Shown: piece by piece, positions 18,479 to 27,144 of the stretch
How the letters are laid out: every line of letters starts with the position of its first letter
How positions within the stretch are numbered: position 1 is the stretch's first letter
Assembly: GCF_938039215.1 (NCBI RefSeq)
Contig: NZ_CALHVI010000053.1
Coordinates: forward strand, 1 to 58,478
Length of the DNA stretch: 58,478 nt
DNA from: an uncultured Porphyromonas sp.
Lineage (GTDB): Bacteria; Bacteroidota; Bacteroidia; Bacteroidales; Porphyromonadaceae
Direction of reading: 5' to 3'
Notes under the pieces: generated by a model
Told to the model about the DNA's origin: nothing
The model's input: only the letters and a program-made list of their open reading frames with translations
Databases searched by the model: none
Translations under genes and position numbers: made by a program

Positions 18479-18540
18479 GCACTAGTAGCGCCTCTGTCGA
18501 AGCACCAGTAGTGCCTCCTCCGAAGTACTACTAGTGCCAC
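18479..18540. repeat. 23-bp-period palindromic array, three units
   Basis: Three units begin at 18479, 18502 and 18525, exactly 23 bp apart. They are GCACTAGTAGCGC, GCACCAGTAGTGC and GTACTACTAGTGC, variants of the palindrome GCACTAsTAGTGC. The spacer before the second and third units ends in tCGAA or CCGAA. The sequence is unrelated to the arrays at 9.2 kb and 22.4 kb but the spacing is the same. It lies in the 210-bp gap 18432-18641. The rest of that gap is C-rich (18566-18620) with a small GACGGC/GCCGTC inverted repeat and no gene. Confidence 0.8.
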
Positions 18541-18641
18541 CCGAGAGGTAGACGTACTCAAGGGATCCCCCCTCCCCCAGCCCCGCTCTCCGACGGCAGT
18601 CACTCCCCCCACCCGCCGTCTACTCTAGTCAATAAGCTCAG

Positions 18642-20492
18642 ATGAATACCCTACGATACTCCCTCCTACTCCTCTTCGGAGGCCTGCTCTCCCTTATCCT
18701 CGACTCCTGTCGCAGTACGAGCGAAGCTCCTCAGCTCGTGGTGAACGAAGGCAAAGCCTCCCAGCCCCTCGTCGCCCGCAGCGAAGGTGATACCCTCCGC
18801 ATCCCCTTCACCTCATCCATCTACGATCACCGCCTCCAGATCACCGAGGCCGAGGACTGGATCGACACGAAGCTAGAGAGAGGGATGCTCCTCATCTATG
18901 TGGCTCGCAACAGTAGCCCCACCAAGCGCACAGCCCAGCTGACCCTACAGATCATCGAGCGGGGCGAGCGTCGTGAGGCCCAGCACATCACAGTCGTCCA
19001 GCCAGCATCGGTATCGCTAGCGAGTGACCGCTATCTCTTCGCCTATACCTCAGCGCTCAAGGTCTCGGAGGACTACTTCTACCGCAATCCCGGGATCGTC
19101 TGCACGCTCCCTCTGCCCGCCTCAGCAAGCCTCTTCGAGACAAAGGAAGCCTTCCGCACAAACCTCGACGCTACGAGACTCACCACCCAGCTAGAGTATG
19201 GCTCAGAGAGTCGTGACTGGATACACGACCTGAAGTTCACACGCCAGGGGGATATCTGGGGCCTCAGCTTCCGCCTCGACGCCATCCCGCAGAGCCTTGA
19301 GCAGCGCCGAGTGCGCCTCCGTCTCTCTGACCCCGAGCATCCGAACCTCTCGGTAGCACTGGACTTCCTGCAGATCCGTCGCCCCATCTCGCTCGTAGAC
19401 CCTACGAAGGAGATCCAATCTTTCGGGGCACTCCCTCAGCAGTACCGACTCGAGCTCCGCACAGATATACCGCTCGAGAAGCTCCATCTCACGACCTACG
19501 TCCGTAGTGTCGACGTCTCTGACAGGGCCGACGGATCAGATGATCGACAGATACGTAGCCCTCACTGGCAGTACACCATCAATCCCAAGGACTACCAGAT
19601 GGAGCGCCCTGAGCTCCAGCGACACTTCCGGCTCGTCAAGACCGCCTCGGGCGTAGCCATCGTAGGGCAGACCTCCTCCAACAATAATCTCCTCGATATC
19701 TCTAGCCCCAGCCTCTTCGACGGGCAACTAGCCTTCCTCGTCACCAATGACCTCCATGATCAGAAGCTCTGGAGCTTCGTCAAGCTTCCCCCGTACAAGC
19801 AGGAGCTCTACCTGGCGACCTCAGGGATGAAGAAGAGAGAGACCATCAAGCTCCCACAAGAGGCGTCAGACTTCTCTGTCAAGCTCCGCCTCAATACCTC
19901 GTCCGACGATATCGAGTGGGAGCGCCCGACCTTCATCACCATCCCTGACAAAGACTGGGGAGCTAGTCCTGCTATTCCTCAAGGGGCGACACTTACCTAC
20001 CCCGATCTCCTGACGATCAATAACATACACGTCACCGCCAACCCGCTTCGCTCTGTCCGACGCTTCGTACTACAGGCTAAGATCTCCACATACATCCAGA
20101 GCGAATACACAGGGCGTACCCCACTCCTCCCTGTAGACTTCGTCTGTGAGCAGGAGCCCTTCACAGGGAGCTATATCTTCTCCACAAACGAAGGGACAGC
20201 GATAGACTTCGCAGGAGACACCGACGACAGCTACCAGCAGTACATCATCGCGACAGTAGCTCTCCAGACGAACTTAGCCCCCGAGCAGATCCTCCTCGAG
20301 AAGCCTAACCCTCGATCAGGCTGGGTGCAGGCCTCACTTGCCGTAGACCCCGAGACCGGCTACGTCAGCTCCATCGCCTTCTATGCAGACAAGAATGATA
20401 CAGGGCGAGACCGCTCCGCCCTCCTTCGACTCGTGCCACCCTCGGGCGAAGGGCTGAGCCCCATCACCTTCACCCTCCGTCAGTCCCACTAA
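18642..20492 (+). CDS. Large lipoprotein with BACON-like domain
   Basis: A lipoprotein of 616 residues with lipobox LILDSC (Cys23). Residues about 45-125 have the BACON pattern: a hydrophobic strand, a central WI (EDWIDT), N-S-x-x-x-R (NSSPTKRTAQL) and a final VVQPA. BACON domains are common in Bacteroidetes surface glycan- or mucin-binding proteins. The remaining 490 residues are beta-rich and unrecognised. It lies 13 bp before the next operon gene. The role in binding is inferred from domain type and context. Confidence 0.75.
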   Translation: MNTLRYSLLLLFGGLLSLILDSCRSTSEAPQLVVNEGKASQPLVARSEGDTLRIPFTSSIYDHRLQITEAEDWIDTKLERGMLLIYVARNSSPTKRTAQLTLQIIERGERREAQHITVVQPASVSLASDRYLFAYTSALKVSEDYFYRNPGIVCTLPLPASASLFETKEAFRTNLDATRLTTQLEYGSESRDWIHDLKFTRQGDIWGLSFRLDAIPQSLEQRRVRLRLSDPEHPNLSVALDFLQIRRPISLVDPTKEIQSFGALPQQYRLELRTDIPLEKLHLTTYVRSVDVSDRADGSDDRQIRSPHWQYTINPKDYQMERPELQRHFRLVKTASGVAIVGQTSSNNNLLDISSPSLFDGQLAFLVTNDLHDQKLWSFVKLPPYKQELYLATSGMKKRETIKLPQEASDFSVKLRLNTSSDDIEWERPTFITIPDKDWGASPAIPQGATLTYPDLLTINNIHVTANPLRSVRRFVLQAKISTYIQSEYTGRTPLLPVDFVCEQEPFTGSYIFSTNEGTAIDFAGDTDDSYQQYIIATVALQTNLAPEQILLEKPNPRSGWVQASLAVDPETGYVSSIAFYADKNDTGRDRSALLRLVPPSGEGLSPITFTLRQSH

Positions 20493-20504
20493 TAGACAGC
20501 TCCC

Positions 20505-22355
20505 ATGAACATCCGACCTCTTGCCCTAGGAGTTGCTCTCCTCTCCGCCATCTCTATCCTAAGCTCTTGCTCTAAGGAAGAGCCCGTCGTAGAGACGCTC
20601 TCGATCAACTCCTTCGCCTCGGACACCCTCTACACGGGGCGTGAATATCATCTCTCAGTATCCACCTCACCCCAGGTCTCTGACCCTCGTCTCTCGTGGA
20701 GCGTATCCGATGCTAGCTTGGCCTCGATCCAATATGGTGGACTACTGAAGCCCCTCAGCAAAGGCGAACTCACCGTCTATGTCACCAGCCTCCAGTCAGG
20801 CGGGCGTCGGGTGCGGGCGAGCCGTAAGTTCGTCCTCATCTCCTCCGGGGTCTACCTCCGAGATCGAGCCGTGACGATCAACCCCCTAGAGACCTATCGC
20901 CTCGGCTACCGCTTCCTGCCTGAAGACTACAAGCCAACAGAAGCTCTCTCCTGGCGTAGCTCCAACGAAGCCGTGGCTACCGTCGATAGCGAGGGGGTCA
21001 TACGAGGCCTGCAGGATGGGGAGGCGACGATCTATGTCCGCCTCGGCAATCCCCTCTCTGGCTTCTTCTCTGAAGACTCGGTAGCAGTGACCGTGGAGCA
21101 CCACGAAGCCCCTCGATATACCTATACAAATGGAGAACTAGATCTCACGCAGAGCGTGCCGGGACTGCTACCGATGGTGGCTAAGGAGATGCCCTACTTC
21201 TCCAAGATCAGTATCCACGGTCCGATCAACGGCAGTGACCTGCTCTTCTTCATCGAGAACAAGGAGCGCATCGATGCCCTTGACCTCTCCGACACTCACG
21301 TAGTCAGCGGGGGGCGTACCCTAGTGCCCCGTAGGCGCTCGGGACAGCCCGAGCCTAGCCCCATCTCCGTCACAGACGGCGTCCTACCCCCGCTCTTCGC
21401 TCAGCAGCTCCTCATCAAGAGCCTTACCCTGCCGAGAGGGCTTAGCTCACTCGTTGACTTCGGGCTCGGCTATACCTTCGTCTCCCTCACAGTACCTGAG
21501 GGCTACGAGGAGCTTCACCTAGGGGAGTTTGCCACCGAGCATCTCACCCTCCCGAAAAGCCTCCGACGCCTCTACTGCAACCAGCCTAAGCTCTTCGGAG
21601 AGCGCTCTGGGGGTGAAGAGGAGCTCAAGATCTCCTCCGTCAAGGAGCCCCTTATACTCCCCGAGGGGCTACGAGAGCTCCGTGCGCTCCTTGAGCTCTC
21701 AGCACCCTTGACGATCCCCAGCTCCGTCGAGGAGATCACCCTCACAGGTCGCTTCGATGATGTGACCTTCGCCTCCCCGACTAAGCTCCGTGAACTGGGT
21801 CCGAGCTTCTTCCTTCGCTACCCCAACCAGTACCAGGATGTACTCTCACGGATGCAGGCCAAAACCCTTCGCCTCCCCGAGGGTCTCCAGCGCCTCTCTC
21901 GCCGAGCGCTCGCTGCGGGTGTCTATGGCTCCTTCATCCGCAATCAAGATCTGGATGAGAAGAATGCAATACAGCTCGATGCGATCATCTTCCCCTCGAG
22001 CCTCCGCTCCATCGACGAGGCCGCCCTCTTCGCCGCTCAGATAGCTCAGCCCGTCATCCTCCCTGAGGGCCTAGAGAGCATCGGCCTCTTGGCCTTCTAC
22101 GCCAGTAGCCTCAGCGAGGTGACGCTACCAGCGAGCCTCCGCTCTCTGGATGATCAGGCCTTCGCCCTCTGCCCACGACTTGAGACAGTGCATGCGCTAG
22201 GCAAGGTGCCTCCCACCCTTGGCGCTCAAGTCTTCCTCCGCACCGCTAAGCAGGGACGTATCGAGAAGCTGATTGTGCCCCGAGGGTCGAAGCCCGCCTA
22301 CGTGCAGGCTGGCTATGCCCCCTTCTTCTTCAGAATCGAAGAGGCGGCGAAGTAG
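20505..22355 (+). CDS. Surface lipoprotein with Ig-like domains and BspA-type leucine-rich repeats
   Basis: A lipoprotein of 616 residues with lipobox SILSSC (Cys22) followed by SKEE, an acidic pattern like the Bacteroidetes lipoprotein export signal for surface display. Two bacterial Ig-like (BIG2) domains span about 30-110 and 115-200, the second with SWRSSNEAVATVDSEGVIRG. From about 300 on are BspA-type (LRR_5) repeats such as LPEGLESIGLLAFYASSLSEVTLP. BspA-like proteins bind host matrix proteins or promote adhesion in related oral species; that is inferred here. It is the eighth gene of the operon. Confidence 0.85.
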   Translation: MNIRPLALGVALLSAISILSSCSKEEPVVETLSINSFASDTLYTGREYHLSVSTSPQVSDPRLSWSVSDASLASIQYGGLLKPLSKGELTVYVTSLQSGGRRVRASRKFVLISSGVYLRDRAVTINPLETYRLGYRFLPEDYKPTEALSWRSSNEAVATVDSEGVIRGLQDGEATIYVRLGNPLSGFFSEDSVAVTVEHHEAPRYTYTNGELDLTQSVPGLLPMVAKEMPYFSKISIHGPINGSDLLFFIENKERIDALDLSDTHVVSGGRTLVPRRRSGQPEPSPISVTDGVLPPLFAQQLLIKSLTLPRGLSSLVDFGLGYTFVSLTVPEGYEELHLGEFATEHLTLPKSLRRLYCNQPKLFGERSGGEEELKISSVKEPLILPEGLRELRALLELSAPLTIPSSVEEITLTGRFDDVTFASPTKLRELGPSFFLRYPNQYQDVLSRMQAKTLRLPEGLQRLSRRALAAGVYGSFIRNQDLDEKNAIQLDAIIFPSSLRSIDEAALFAAQIAQPVILPEGLESIGLLAFYASSLSEVTLPASLRSLDDQAFALCPRLETVHALGKVPPTLGAQVFLRTAKQGRIEKLIVPRGSKPAYVQAGYAPFFFRIEEAAK

Positions 22356-22382
22356 CCCCACCAAGCCCTCCACGATGACGGC

Positions 22383-22510
22383 ACCCGTGCTACTCATCCA
22401 GAGACAACAGCGCTATCCATTCAGCGATGACAGCGGTACCTCCCCTGCTATGATAGAGATACTCACCCAGCTACGATAGCGACACCTCTCAAGCGACGAC
22501 AGCGATACTC
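22383..22510. repeat. 23-bp-period array, six units
   Basis: Six units begin at 22383, 22406, 22429, 22452, 22475 and 22498, each exactly 23 bp after the last. Cores are ACCCGTGCTAC, AACAGCGCTAT, GACAGCGGTAC, GATAGAGATAC, GATAGCGACAC and GACAGCGATAC. Some units are palindromic, such as GCTACGATAGC; others are degraded. The sequence is unlike the other arrays. It fills the 169-bp gap between the eighth and ninth genes of the operon, so it is probably transcribed. Confidence 0.8.
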
Positions 22511-22524
22511 ATTTAATTAGGATA

Positions 22525-22971
22525 ATGAAACTATTTCCCCGCCTGAGCTTCTTCCTGCTCACCCTCCTCAGTCTTGCCCTCACGGCCTGCCACAAGGACA
22601 CACCTCGAGATACAGCCGAGCATTCCCCCCTGAAAGGTACGTATTGGACAGAAGGGACAGGCACGATGACGCTCGACTTCCGCACGGAGCGAGAAGTGAC
22701 CTTCACCCTCACTCCCGCTGGTTCTCCTCGAGGGGCGATGGCCTACACCGCCACCTACAATCTCTCGGGAAGTACCCTCACGATCGGAGACATCATACAG
22801 GATACACCCTTCGGGACAGCCACTATCCTTCAGGGGTTCACAGCACAGCTCGAGGGAGGTGTGATGAAGGCTGACTTCACGACGACAGGCATGGAGCGAG
22901 ACAGCGAGCAAGGTGCGCTCCGCTTCGTCGCCCAGCCGCTGAAGGGATACCTCTTCCACCGCAAGGTCTAG
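22525..22971 (+). CDS. Small lipoprotein, last gene of the receptor operon
   Basis: A lipoprotein of 148 residues with lipobox SLALTAC (Cys22). The mature part is short, beta-rich and calycin-like (KGTYWTEGTGTMTLDF, then alternating strands), with no family I can name. It begins 14 bp after the 23-bp array and is followed by the operon terminator at 23086-23138. The role is unknown; by context it belongs to the receptor system. Confidence 0.75.
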   Translation: MKLFPRLSFFLLTLLSLALTACHKDTPRDTAEHSPLKGTYWTEGTGTMTLDFRTEREVTFTLTPAGSPRGAMAYTATYNLSGSTLTIGDIIQDTPFGTATILQGFTAQLEGGVMKADFTTTGMERDSEQGALRFVAQPLKGYLFHRKV

Positions 22972-23085
22972 TACTTTCCCATCACGGAGGCTAGAGTCTT
23001 ACCTCCACAAGCCTAAGATCCTTGCCTCACACATTCTAGCCTCTTGCCCGCAGAGGCTCTGGCCCTCCACTATCCACAAAGCTAG

Positions 23086-23138
23086 AAGGCCAGCGACCGT
23101 AGTCCTCACCTGATCGGGAGGCTACGGTCGCTGGCCTT
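23086..23138. terminator. Bidirectional terminator between the receptor operon and pepD
   Basis: A 17-bp perfect inverted repeat (23086-23102 with 23122-23138) lies between convergent genes, with CCTC/GAGG pairing in the loop. A second weaker hairpin, GAGGCTAGA/TCTAGCCTC (22987-22995 with 23035-23043), precedes it. No T run is obvious. Confidence 0.75.
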
Positions 23139-23205
23139 ATCTTAGGAAGTAAGGGAAGTTACTTCTGGAAGGTGGAAGTAGTTACTTCCTACAGAAGGGA
23201 AGTGC

Positions 23206-24663
23206 TTACTTCGCTGCGGGGATTTCCTTGAGCACCTGAAGGAGGTGACGCCACCAGAGGTCTACCGTCTTGATCTCGATACGCTCTGCAGGAGAGTGCA
23301 CATCACGAAGCGTTGGCCCGAAGGACACCATATCCAGATCAGGATATACGTCTAGGATCAGACCACATTCGAGCCCTGCGTGGATGGCCTTCACAGCTGC
23401 TTCCTTGCCGAAGAGCTTGCGGTAAGCATCTGCCGAAGCCTTGAGGATAGCAGAGTCTGGATTGGGCTTCCAGCCAGGGTAAGAGTCAGTGAGTTCGACA
23501 TCTGCCCCTGCCAGCTCGAAGACAGAAGCGACCATCTCGGCAGCCGAGTCACGAAGGCTCGTCGTAGAGCTTCGCTGGCTGGTCTCGACGAGGATCACAC
23601 CGTCACGTTGCTTGATCGAAGCAAGGTTGTTGGAAGTCTCGACGAGGTCTTCGATCTCGTGGCTCATGCCGAGTACGCCGTGAGGGCAAGCATAGAGCGC
23701 ACGTACCAGCGCCGACTTCGTCTTGTCATCGATGATCTGGGCGGGAGCAGAAGCTTCCTCGATAGCGAAGCAGACGTTGGGGTCTACTGCCTTAAGCTCG
23801 TTACGCACAGCTTCTTCGAGGCTCTTGAGCAGTTCGATTGCCTTAGCCTTGTCCTCGGGGCGAACACCGACGAGAGCATGTGCCTCACGAGGGATAGCGT
23901 TGTGGAGGTTACCCCCAGCTATCTCAGAGAGCTTCCAGTCGACATTCTTCTCCAGCGCATAGAGGAAGCGGGTGAGTAGCTTATTCGCATTGCCAAGTCC
24001 GCAGTGGATCTCACCGCCGGAGTGACCGCCCTTGAGACCAGAGACCGAGGCACGAAGCCAGACAAGACCCTGAGGAGCCTGCTGATACTCGGGCTTGAAG
24101 GTCGCTACGATACCCTTACCACCAGCACAGCCGATGAAGAGTTCGCCTTCGTCTTCGCTGTCGAGGTTGATGAGGATCTTACCGGTGAGGAAGCCTGGGC
24201 GAAGCTCGAAGGCCCCCGTCATACCCGTCTCTTCGTCGATGGTGAAGAGCGCTTCGAGAGGTCCGTGCTCGAGGTCATCCGAAGCTAGGATAGCGAGCTG
24301 GGCAGCACAGCCGATCCCGTTGTCCGCACCGAGAGTCGTCCCGTCAGCACGAAGCCATTCGCCGTCGACGATCGTACGGATAGGATCGTTGTCGAAGTCA
24401 TGCTGGGTGCCAGCGTTCTTCTCACAGACCATATCGACGTGGCTCTGGAGGATGAGCTTCACTCGATCTTCGTAACCTGGGGTAGCAGGCTTGCTCATGA
24501 CGATGTTGCCTACATGGTCCTTCTTGTACTCGATACCATGCTCCTGAGCGAACTTCTCTAGATAGGCGATGATCTTACCTTCCTTCTTAGAGGGGCGGGG
24601 GACTTGCGTGATCTCATGGAAGTATTTCCAGACGATCTTAGGATTCAGCTCTGTGATTTCCAT
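23206..24663 (-). CDS. pepD: Aminoacyl-histidine dipeptidase (M20C)
   Basis: A cytosolic zinc dipeptidase of 485 residues that hydrolyses dipeptides such as Xaa-His. Metal and catalytic residues of the family are visible: His75 and Asp77 in LQSHVDMVC, Asp114 in GADNGIG, Glu144-Glu145 in DEETGM, Asp168 in NLDSEDEG and a C-terminal IHAGLECG histidine. The central dimerisation or lid domain spans about 185-390. The length is normal. It is convergent to the receptor operon and divergent from the small membrane protein gene. It fits the peptide-fermenting lifestyle also suggested by DPP IV in this window. Confidence 0.95.
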   Translation of the reverse strand: MEITELNPKIVWKYFHEITQVPRPSKKEGKIIAYLEKFAQEHGIEYKKDHVGNIVMSKPATPGYEDRVKLILQSHVDMVCEKNAGTQHDFDNDPIRTIVDGEWLRADGTTLGADNGIGCAAQLAILASDDLEHGPLEALFTIDEETGMTGAFELRPGFLTGKILINLDSEDEGELFIGCAGGKGIVATFKPEYQQAPQGLVWLRASVSGLKGGHSGGEIHCGLGNANKLLTRFLYALEKNVDWKLSEIAGGNLHNAIPREAHALVGVRPEDKAKAIELLKSLEEAVRNELKAVDPNVCFAIEEASAPAQIIDDKTKSALVRALYACPHGVLGMSHEIEDLVETSNNLASIKQRDGVILVETSQRSSTTSLRDSAAEMVASVFELAGADVELTDSYPGWKPNPDSAILKASADAYRKLFGKEAAVKAIHAGLECGLILDVYPDLDMVSFGPTLRDVHSPAERIEIKTVDLWWRHLLQVLKEIPAAK

Positions 24664-24770
24664 TGCTTACTTGATGTTTATGTTTGAGTAGTTGCTTACG
24701 TGTGCATCAGTGGCATTCGGAGAGTTAAGACCCGAATTCATCTATCTAAGCCTTAATCAGCGAAAACTTG

Positions 24771-24778
24771 TACCTTTG
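24771..24778 (+). promoter_or_regulatory. Probable -7 element for the small membrane protein gene
   Basis: TACCTTTG matches the Bacteroidetes -7 motif and lies 31 bp before the ATG. A clear -33 element is not visible. Confidence 0.55.
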
Positions 24779-24809
24779 CTCCCAACAAATATAACGATAA
24801 AATACAAGG

Positions 24810-25025
24810 ATGACATTATTCCTAGTCGCACTCTTCGCCGTAGGAACTGCGGTCTTTCTCCTCTCGGTATCGATTATCTTCAAGAGGAATGGTCGCTTCC
24901 CCAATACGCATGTCGGCGGGAGCCGTGCCATGCAACGTCGAGGTATCTCCTGCCACACGTCGCAGCATCGGGATGCTCAGCGTCAGAAGAATCTAGCTGA
25001 GCGTCTGGCTGAGCAGGCTTCCTAA
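24810..25025 (+). CDS. Small conserved membrane protein
   Basis: A protein of 71 residues with one N-terminal membrane segment (about 2-23) and a cationic cytoplasmic or periplasmic tail. The segment RFPNTHVGGSRAMQRRGISC recalls a short protein family widespread in Bacteroidales (consensus near FPxTHIGGNxAMRxxGI). The function is unknown. It is divergent from pepD and followed, 50 bp on, by the Skp-like gene. Confidence 0.75.
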   Translation: MTLFLVALFAVGTAVFLLSVSIIFKRNGRFPNTHVGGSRAMQRRGISCHTSQHRDAQRQKNLAERLAEQAS

Positions 25026-25075
25026 ATCTCCCCTTCACTTCCCTCGGATACAATAATTAAAATATAACAGCACCT

Positions 25076-25711
25076 ATGACAAAGACTGGTCGTATGACCC
25101 TCTGCTCACTGGCTCTGGCCATCGCTTCAGCCCTGAGCCTCTCCTCCTGCCAAGGCAAGCCCGAGCAAAAGTCCGCCCCCTCTACCCCATCCGAAGTGCA
25201 GGCTACGGGTCTCCCCATAGCTCTTGTTCGCATGGACAGTGTCTCCTCTCAGTACAAGTTCGCCCAAGAGGTGAAGGAGGCTCTTGAGAAGGATGCCATC
25301 GCTCACCAGACTCGTCTTCAGGGCAAGAGCGCTGCGATCCAGAAGGCAGCAGCAGACTTCGAGCGTCGTATGCGTATCAATGCCTTCGTCTCTGCTGAAG
25401 CTCAGCAGGCCGAGCAACAGAAGATCATCCGCATGCAGCAGGAAGGTGAAGCGCTCAGCGCAGAGCTCTCTCAGAAGCTCGCCCTCAAGCAGCAGTCGCT
25501 CCTCGAAGATGTGATGACGGAGATCCGCACCCAGCTCAAGGAATACAACAAGGATGGTCGCTACAAGCTCATCCTCACGCAGGTCGGGGACAACGTCCTC
25601 TATGCAGATGAAGCCCTAGATATCACGGACGACTTCATCAAGTACCTCAACGAGCACTATACTTCTAGCAAGGCTTCCGTAGCCGCCGACTCTACAGCTA
25701 AGAAGAAGTAA
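25076..25711 (+). CDS. Skp/OmpH-like lipoprotein
   Basis: A protein of 211 residues with a lipoprotein signal (lipobox SLSSC, Cys25). A long amphipathic coiled-coil region (about 60-150) rich in Gln, Ala and Lys is followed by a short end with YKLILTQVGDNVLYAD. This is the OmpH/Skp pattern (periplasmic chaperone for outer-membrane proteins). A lipid anchor is common among Bacteroidetes members. The C-terminal KKK tail is unremarkable. The gene is closed by a strong terminator, so it is either alone or with the small upstream gene. Confidence 0.85.
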   Translation: MTKTGRMTLCSLALAIASALSLSSCQGKPEQKSAPSTPSEVQATGLPIALVRMDSVSSQYKFAQEVKEALEKDAIAHQTRLQGKSAAIQKAAADFERRMRINAFVSAEAQQAEQQKIIRMQQEGEALSAELSQKLALKQQSLLEDVMTEIRTQLKEYNKDGRYKLILTQVGDNVLYADEALDITDDFIKYLNEHYTSSKASVAADSTAKKK

Positions 25712-25739
25712 GCCTTCCTCCCCACTCCGCTGGGAGGGA

Positions 25740-25786
25740 CAAGGGGCATCACGGCACCGATGTGTAGCCGTGGTGCCCCTTGCCTT
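25740..25786 (+). terminator. Terminator after the Skp-like gene
   Basis: A 16-bp stem (25740-25755 with 25767-25782, one G-T pair) around an 11-nt loop is followed by CCTTTT. Confidence 0.8.
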
Positions 25787-25893
25787 TTGGGAGCTATGAC
25801 AGGAGGGAGCTAAGGACAAATAGTGCAGGAAGGGGGCTGTACCTAGTGATAGGTATATTGGACCTTTTCACCCTGAAGGCGGGCGAATATCCC

Positions 25894-25901
25894 TACCTTT
25901 G
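25894..25901 (+). promoter_or_regulatory. -7 element of the 25956 lipoprotein gene
   Basis: TACCTTTG lies 54 bp before the chosen ATG at 25956. It also argues against the earlier in-frame ATG at 25899, which falls inside this promoter motif. Confidence 0.6.
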
Positions 25902-25955
25902 CGCTGGCGAGGGATACACCCTTCGCCTCTAATCACTCCTATCCTCTCAAGAAAC

Positions 25956-26549
25956 ATGAATATCAAGAAATGGACTACAGCGCTGCTCCTCGGCGGACTT
26001 CTCCTCGGGGTAGCGACCTCGTGTGGCAAGAAGAACGATGAGCCTACACCCAAGCCCACACCTAATCCCGGAGGAGATGTCATCGTCGTCCCCGCAGATG
26101 GGGATGCCTATACCATCCACCTCGTAGATGTTACTCCCAAGGACATTCAGCTCGATGGCATCGGCAAGGTAGGCTTCGAAGACATCAACTTCGGGGAAGC
26201 TGTCCTTGGCACAGGTCGTCTCACGAAGGTGACCATACACAAGGGCTACATCTACCTCGAAGGACAGCAGAAGGGCAAGGTAGCTCGCTATGAGCTCAGA
26301 GAGTCGGGCAATATCCACGTACCCCAGACCGGTAATATGCCCATCTCGCCACAGATCGGTAGCGCCGTCATCAAGGACGGCACGATCAAGGCTACACTCT
26401 CCATCGGTATGTACCACTTCTATGCTCGTAGCTATCAGGCTAGCTTCGGAGCTAAGGCTAGTGCCGAACTCCTGAAGGTGCTAGCTGCCCTGAGCAAGGC
26501 TAATGCTTCCAGCACCATCAACTTCGAAGGGACGCTGGTGAAGAAGTAA
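25956..26549 (+). CDS. Lipoprotein of unknown function
   Basis: A lipoprotein of 197 residues with lipobox GVATSC (Cys23) followed by GKKNDEPTPKP, an acidic-lysine then proline-rich linker typical of surface lipoproteins in this group. The mature domain (about 45-197) looks like an eight-strand calycin or lipocalin fold (KVTIHKGYIYLEG, STINFEGTLVKK), but the family is not certain. It has its own promoter and a perfect terminator, so it is a single-gene unit. It lies next to hmuY-hmuR without being part of that transcript. Confidence 0.8.
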   Translation: MNIKKWTTALLLGGLLLGVATSCGKKNDEPTPKPTPNPGGDVIVVPADGDAYTIHLVDVTPKDIQLDGIGKVGFEDINFGEAVLGTGRLTKVTIHKGYIYLEGQQKGKVARYELRESGNIHVPQTGNMPISPQIGSAVIKDGTIKATLSIGMYHFYARSYQASFGAKASAELLKVLAALSKANASSTINFEGTLVKK

Positions 26550-26580
26550 TCCTTCCCCCGAGATTTACTCCTCAAGACAA

Positions 26581-26615
26581 AGCCCCGTAGCTCACGTGAG
26601 CTACGGGGCTTTTCT
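26581..26615 (+). terminator. Perfect palindromic terminator
   Basis: A 15-bp perfect inverted repeat with no loop base left over (26581-26595 with 26596-26610) continues into TTTTCTTT. It ends the 25956 lipoprotein gene. Confidence 0.9.
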
Positions 26616-26686
26616 TTGTATAACAGAGACTCTTGCACGCTTCATCTCAAGGCTAACAACTCATCCTCTCGAGAGGGCAAAAAACA

Positions 26687-26771
26687 GACCTACGGTAGGT
26701 CGCCGAAAAAACCTACTGTGGGTCGCCTGACCGACCTACCGTGGGTCGCATCGACGACCTACAGTAGGTTT
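26687..26771. repeat. Four-unit 23-bp repeat element, copy 1
   Basis: Near-palindromes of GACCTACsGTrGGTC begin at 26687, 26710, 26733 and 26756, exactly 23 bp apart. They are flanked by an A run on the left and a T run on the right. This copy is in the 595-bp gap between a lipoprotein gene and hmuY, upstream of hmuY. It is one of five copies in the window. From 26772 to 27041 I see no gene. Confidence 0.9.
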
Positions 26772-27041
26772 TATTTGGGGGTGTCTCGAGGGCGGTCTCT
26801 GAGCCGACCAGAGCGACGCATTTTAGCAGGGGGTCTATTCTCAGCGACAGAGGATAAATCGTGAAGGTTCACTCCTACGGAGTCGTCCGCCATAGCCCCA
26901 CGAATATAGACCCTACCCCGCTAGGTAGAGCATAAGCATTCGACTGTGCTCCCATCTACTCTTTTATGGTTAATCACTTGTAGGTATCGAGGGGCTGTAA
27001 AATGGCTATTTCCTAGTATTTAAGCACATCCCTAATCGCTC

Positions 27042-27049
27042 TACCTTTG
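27042..27049 (+). promoter_or_regulatory. -7 element of hmuY
   Basis: TACCTTTG lies 96 bp before the hmuY ATG. The implied leader RNA is about 85 nt. A Fur-like operator was looked for by eye and not found with confidence. Confidence 0.6.
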
Positions 27050-27144
27050 CAACATCTTGTGAGAAGCACCTCCCGAGCATTTGTGGAGTGCCCCACAGCG
27101 ATAGAACTAAGCAACTCATCAACTCAAGTCACAACAGATCCAAT

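Noticed and set aside
26687..26771. Terminator function for the four-unit elements
   Set aside because: A separate, stronger terminator (26581-26615) already precedes this copy, and other copies lie before divergent genes where no terminator is needed.
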